Shown here in pieces: positions 60,829 to 64,000 of a stretch of DNA of 64,000 nucleotides. How positions within the stretch are numbered: position 1 is the first letter of the stretch; each line of letters starts with the position of its first letter. The stretch is from assembly GCA_902790625.1 (NCBI GenBank), contig CADASP010000003.1:1-64000 (forward strand), given 5' to 3'. The notes beneath the pieces were generated by a model. It was not told the DNA's origin, did no database searches, and worked only from the letters and a program-made list of their open reading frames with translations. Source of the DNA: an uncultured Prevotellaceae bacterium (GTDB lineage: Bacteria; Bacteroidota; Bacteroidia; Bacteroidales; Bacteroidaceae). Made by a program: the position numbers and the translations under genes.

Positions 60829-63800
60829 CTAACGCCGCACAGGGCGCACACTTAGACCGTAGCAGCGTTCGATGCTGTACTCGTAGACGTTGCTCGAAAG
60901 GAAGTTCAAGTAAAGTGCCTTATTCGAAACTCCGTCGTTGAGCGTGCGCGACCAGTAGTAGCCTTGCAACAGACCGCCGGTATTCTTTTCGTAGCGGTAG
61001 CCTGGGGCGGGCAGGAAGATGGAGTTGCCATTTGTCCCCTTCACCTCATAGCCATTTGTCTTCCATGTCCAAGTACAGTTCGTGCGCAACTCATCCCACT
61101 GCGTTAGAGTGGGCATGCACCAGTTTTGCCCCCAGTTCACGTAGGCGGCATCGTCCTCCAGGTCGAGTACGGTCTTGTTGTCAATAGATATATGATAGCC
61201 GTAGGAGCTGCTGGTGCAGTACTTGGTCATCTTATTATTACTGCCTTCGCACCACTTGTAGGTGCTCCAGTCATAATAAGTCTTCGTATAGTTGCCAGCA
61301 TAGGCATAATTCATGGTGTTGCTCGTATCCTCCTGGCCGGAGGGCACCGTCTCGCCCCAGGCGAAGTAGCCGCCAAAGCCCTCGGGGGTGTCGGCGCCCA
61401 CGTTGCAGGTGGCCCAGAGCGTGCCGGAGGGCAGGCCCAGGTCTACGTAGTCGTGGCCGTCGTCTGAGCTGGGGTCATTCGTGTTGGGGCCTCCTTTCAA
61501 GATGATTTCCAGAATCTTCACCGCGTCGGCGATGGTGATGTTGTAGTCGCTGGTGTCCACATTCGCGGCTTGGTAATTGAAGTTGCCGGTGGTGTAGCCG
61601 TCGTTGATGATGTATTCCGCCACGGCCAGCACATCGGCGATGGTCACGCCACCGTCGCCGTTTACATCACCCGGCAGATATTCGAGGGTGGTGAAGGTGA
61701 GGGTCTCGCTCACGGGGCTCACGTCGCCGTTGCCGCAGTCGCCCTGCACCCTCACGTCGTAGGTGGTGGCGGGCTCGAGGCCTGTCAGGGTGACGGTCGC
61801 TTCGTTGGTGTCTGCCGTCTGCCAGTCGGCGGGATTGCCAATGACGATGTCGTCGATGTAGATGTTCGATTGGTAACGCTCGGCGGCCGTGTACTTGATG
61901 GCCACATACTTCGTGCCCACCGGCACGGCCTCATGGAACTGCCCCCAGCCGCCCGAGGAACTGAACGGCTCGCCGAAGGTGAAGCTGGCGATGTCGTTCG
62001 TGGTGCTCGAATAGCCCACCTGGATGTAATCTTCGTCTTCAGTCCAACTATAATAGAACTCCATCACCGTTTCGTCGGTGACGCCCGTCAGCGCGTTCTT
62101 GCTGATGATGTACTCCTCGAAGCTGTCGCCGTAGGAGCAGGAAGAGAAGCGGAATGAATAATCGCCTCCATGACGAGATGCCCTGTATCGGCGCTCTATC
62201 TTTCCAGTGTTTGTTTCGCTGTAGTTCACGCTATTGTTCACCACGTTCCAATTGGCTTCGAAGAACGATGCGTATTCGAAGTCCTCACTCAGCAGCACGC
62301 TTGCAGGCTCTGGCTTCCTATACTCCACGTGGTAGCTGTCGTTGTAGCCCGTCCAGCCCAGCGTGGCGGTGCGGTCGCCCACATAGGTGGTGGCCAGGTC
62401 GGTGGGCTGCACACAGGGAGTAACATTTTCAAAGAGGATGTCGTCGATGAAAAGATAGCCTTGGTTATTGGAAGTGTGCTTGATGGCCACATACTTGGTG
62501 TCGGCAGGATAGTCGGCCGAGAAAAGCTGATAGGTAGTGGTAGCGTTGGAGATTTCGTCGCCCCAAGTGAAGCTTTCGGGATTATTGTCGGTGGTGGAGT
62601 AGCCCACTTGGAAGGTTTCTACTTTATATCTATTCACTTTGCTATAGTAGAACTCCACATGCAAGCTGTTCCGAATGCCGCTCAGCTTGGGTGAGATGAG
62701 GTATTGGGGAGGATTTGTAGTGACATAGAAACTGAAGCAACTGGCACCTGTATGCGCACTGCTATCATATATGCCAGTACTCGACCAATCACGAATCACC
62801 GTCCAGCAGTTCAAGTCGGCCTCGTCCTCAAAGCCGCACGCATACGGAACCTTACAGCCGCATTCGGTGGTGAAGCTGCTGACTGACCATTCGGTGGTAG
62901 CGCCACTTAAAACACCCTGCACCTGCCATTCGTAGTAAGTGTTAGGAGTGAGGCCCGTTAATTCATAAGGACTGGTGACGTTGTCTACTGTTATCCAGTC
63001 GCTCATAGGACGAATTTCGGTAAGGTCTACACCATCATTACTGCCATATTTCTGCATAGTGAAGTGATAAGTCACACCAGGCTCAAACACGAAGTCATCG
63101 TAGCGGCCACCCACATTGCCATTGCTGCCGGCAATCCACACACGGTCGTCGGGACTTGGGTTGGTGATGCACCAATCGTAGGTGCCAGCAGGAATTTGAA
63201 TGGTAACACTGCCGTCAATCACCATGTTTTGGGTGGTCATGGAGCCATCGGCGTTGCCAGGAATCTTATACTCAAACTCAGCATAGGTCTCGGCTGAGGC
63301 ATCACCGCTTTCGGTCAATCCACCTTCTATGGGAATGATGGTGCCGTAAGCAGTAGCATTGGCATCAAGCAGCATCTGATAGCCGGAACCATCGGGCCAT
63401 ACATTATGTGCTTCGAGGATGATGGTGACTGGTTCGGCTGGGTCAACAGGAAGAGCATGGCTGTACTTCACATGGTAGCTGTCCTGATAGCCCGTCCAGC
63501 TCAGCGTGGCTGTGGTAGAAGTCGTCTCGGCAGTCAGATCGATAGGATCTTCGGTGCCGGCATTTGTTGTGAAGGTACTCATTGCCCAATCGCTCATACC
63601 ATCATCACCAAAGTCACCTCTCACTCTAAATGTGTAAGTTGTCTCTGGGTTCAGGCCTTCCAGCGTGCAAGGACTGCTGGGATTCTCCACAGCTATCCAG
63701 GTGGCTGTTGAAGGAACATTGCCGCTCAATTCTGCACGAATCATCCATCCATAACCAGCCAGACTACTATTCACATCGCTCAGGTGAACCCATGTGCCTC

Positions 63801-64000
63801 CGTTATTAACCCAGTTGTTGTTCGGTTCGTCAGAAGCACAAACTGTCAAAACATAGGTGCCTGTCTCTGTCAGTGTAATCCACAAGTTTTCTCCGGGAGT
63901 TATCGTTACAGGCGAAGCTAACGTAATCTCATGGAAGGCATCGGCTGCCTCGGGAGTTACCGTTTCTGTATAGAGCAGTTCGCCAGGAGCATCGTCACCG
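60829..64000 (-). CDS. Large surface protein with FN3, cell-surface-type beta-sandwich and dockerin-like domains (5' end cut off)
   Basis: The frame stays open to the right edge, so the start lies beyond 64000; about 1056 residues are visible. At least four fibronectin type III-like domains alternate with MAM/'choice-of-anchor J'-like sandwiches (patterns ISPKLSGIRNSLHVEFYYSK and YSFRFSSCSYGDSFEEYIIS). Then comes a dockerin-like pair, GDVNGDGGVTIADVLAVAEY and NITIADAVKILEIIL. The C-terminal 200 residues match the Fib_succ_major type (YVDLGLPSGTLWATCNVGA ... WSRTLNDG ... LSVRPVRR), common in Prevotella surface proteins. There is no enzyme motif. A role in adhesion or glycan binding is inferred. 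Confidence 0.8.
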   Translation of the reverse strand, partial: GDDAPGELLYTETVTPEAADAFHEITLASPVTITPGENLWITLTETGTYVLTVCASDEPNNNWVNNGGTWVHLSDVNSSLAGYGWMIRAELSGNVPSTATWIAVENPSSPCTLEGLNPETTYTFRVRGDFGDDGMSDWAMSTFTTNAGTEDPIDLTAETTSTTATLSWTGYQDSYHVKYSHALPVDPAEPVTIILEAHNVWPDGSGYQMLLDANATAYGTIIPIEGGLTESGDASAETYAEFEYKIPGNADGSMTTQNMVIDGSVTIQIPAGTYDWCITNPSPDDRVWIAGSNGNVGGRYDDFVFEPGVTYHFTMQKYGSNDGVDLTEIRPMSDWITVDNVTSPYELTGLTPNTYYEWQVQGVLSGATTEWSVSSFTTECGCKVPYACGFEDEADLNCWTVIRDWSSTGIYDSSAHTGASCFSFYVTTNPPQYLISPKLSGIRNSLHVEFYYSKVNRYKVETFQVGYSTTDNNPESFTWGDEISNATTTYQLFSADYPADTKYVAIKHTSNNQGYLFIDDILFENVTPCVQPTDLATTYVGDRTATLGWTGYNDSYHVEYRKPEPASVLLSEDFEYASFFEANWNVVNNSVNYSETNTGKIERRYRASRHGGDYSFRFSSCSYGDSFEEYIISKNALTGVTDETVMEFYYSWTEDEDYIQVGYSSTTNDIASFTFGEPFSSSGGWGQFHEAVPVGTKYVAIKYTAAERYQSNIYIDDIVIGNPADWQTADTNEATVTLTGLEPATTYDVRVQGDCGNGDVSPVSETLTFTTLEYLPGDVNGDGGVTIADVLAVAEYIINDGYTTGNFNYQAANVDTSDYNITIADAVKILEIILKGGPNTNDPSSDDGHDYVDLGLPSGTLWATCNVGADTPEGFGGYFAWGETVPSGQEDTSNTMNYAYAGNYTKTYYDWSTYKWCEGSNNKMTKYCTSSSYGYHISIDNKTVLDLEDDAAYVNWGQNWCMPTLTQWDELRTNCTWTWKTNGYEVKGTNGNSIFLPAPGYRYEKNTGGLLQGYYWSRTLNDGVSNKALYLNFLSSNVYEYSIERCYGLSVRPVRR

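Overview
The window looks like a chromosome segment of a gut or rumen Bacteroidales bacterium, most likely Prevotella-like. The evidence is: many promoters of the Bacteroidota type (-33 TTTG, -7 TAnnTTTG) and no clear Shine-Dalgarno sites; several secreted glycan-degrading enzymes ending in a short 'YxLQGxRV...G-(I/L/V)-(Y/F)-I-x-NGKKV' tail; a long SecA with a SEC-C tail; and the gene order HU - tiny basic ribosomal protein - RNase E/G. Most genes are GC-rich. The first 1.5 kb is clearly AT-rich and looks foreign. The species cannot be named from the sequence alone.

Layout. 1-1.7 kb: AT-rich island on the minus strand with an unknown 146-aa protein, a putative AbiC-type abortive-infection membrane protein, and a frameshifted helix-turn-helix remnant. 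1.7-6.2 kb: minus-strand housekeeping run PD40 protein - nucleoside phosphorylase - threonine aldolase - mnmE. 6.5-11.5 kb: ansA, phoH, tsaC/sua5, gamma-carbonic anhydrase, and a metal-efflux permease with an HMA tail. 11.5-12.5 kb: no genes, several palindromic repeats and a candidate structured small RNA. 12.5-21.9 kb: three-gene minus-strand glycoside hydrolase operon (GH128/Glyco_hydro_cc-like, clan GH-A-like, GH43). 22.0-35.9 kb: a segment bounded by two inverted copies of a 0.9-1.1 kb non-coding repeat. It holds a divergent trpF-like gene and a pectin operon (GH28-GH105-six-hairpin fusion, PL1 pectate lyase, CE8 pectinesterase), itself framed by a shorter inner inverted repeat. 36-40.3 kb: carboxylesterase plus a large secreted protein. 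40.5-43.4 kb: phenylacetate-CoA ligase, ACT protein, small membrane protein, HTH protein. 44.5-50.4 kb: hemicellulose pair (GH5-GH43 fusion and CE6-CE1 fusion). 50.6-60.5 kb: small lipoprotein, rng, a 29-aa ribosomal protein (probably bL38), HU, ABC ATPase, secA, a degenerate PafA-like phosphatase and an Lnb/DUF4105 protein. 60.8 kb to the end: a large FN3/dockerin-like surface protein cut by the window edge.

How the genes work together. The carbohydrate genes suggest growth on plant cell wall. The pectin operon covers de-esterification (CE8), chain cutting (PL1, GH28) and removal of the unsaturated end sugar (GH105). The GH5-GH43 and CE6-CE1 proteins could together debranch and cut acetylated or feruloylated xylan. 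No SusC/SusD pair is visible, so these are enzyme clusters rather than complete PULs.

The most unusual theme is the density of repeats. Palindromic elements sit between genes and also lie in frame inside genes (mnmE, GH43, the GH28 fusion). A 7-bp repeat (TTGAACG and variants) supplies stop codons for three genes and encodes linkers before the C-terminal tails of secreted enzymes. A long inverted repeat brackets about 12 kb.
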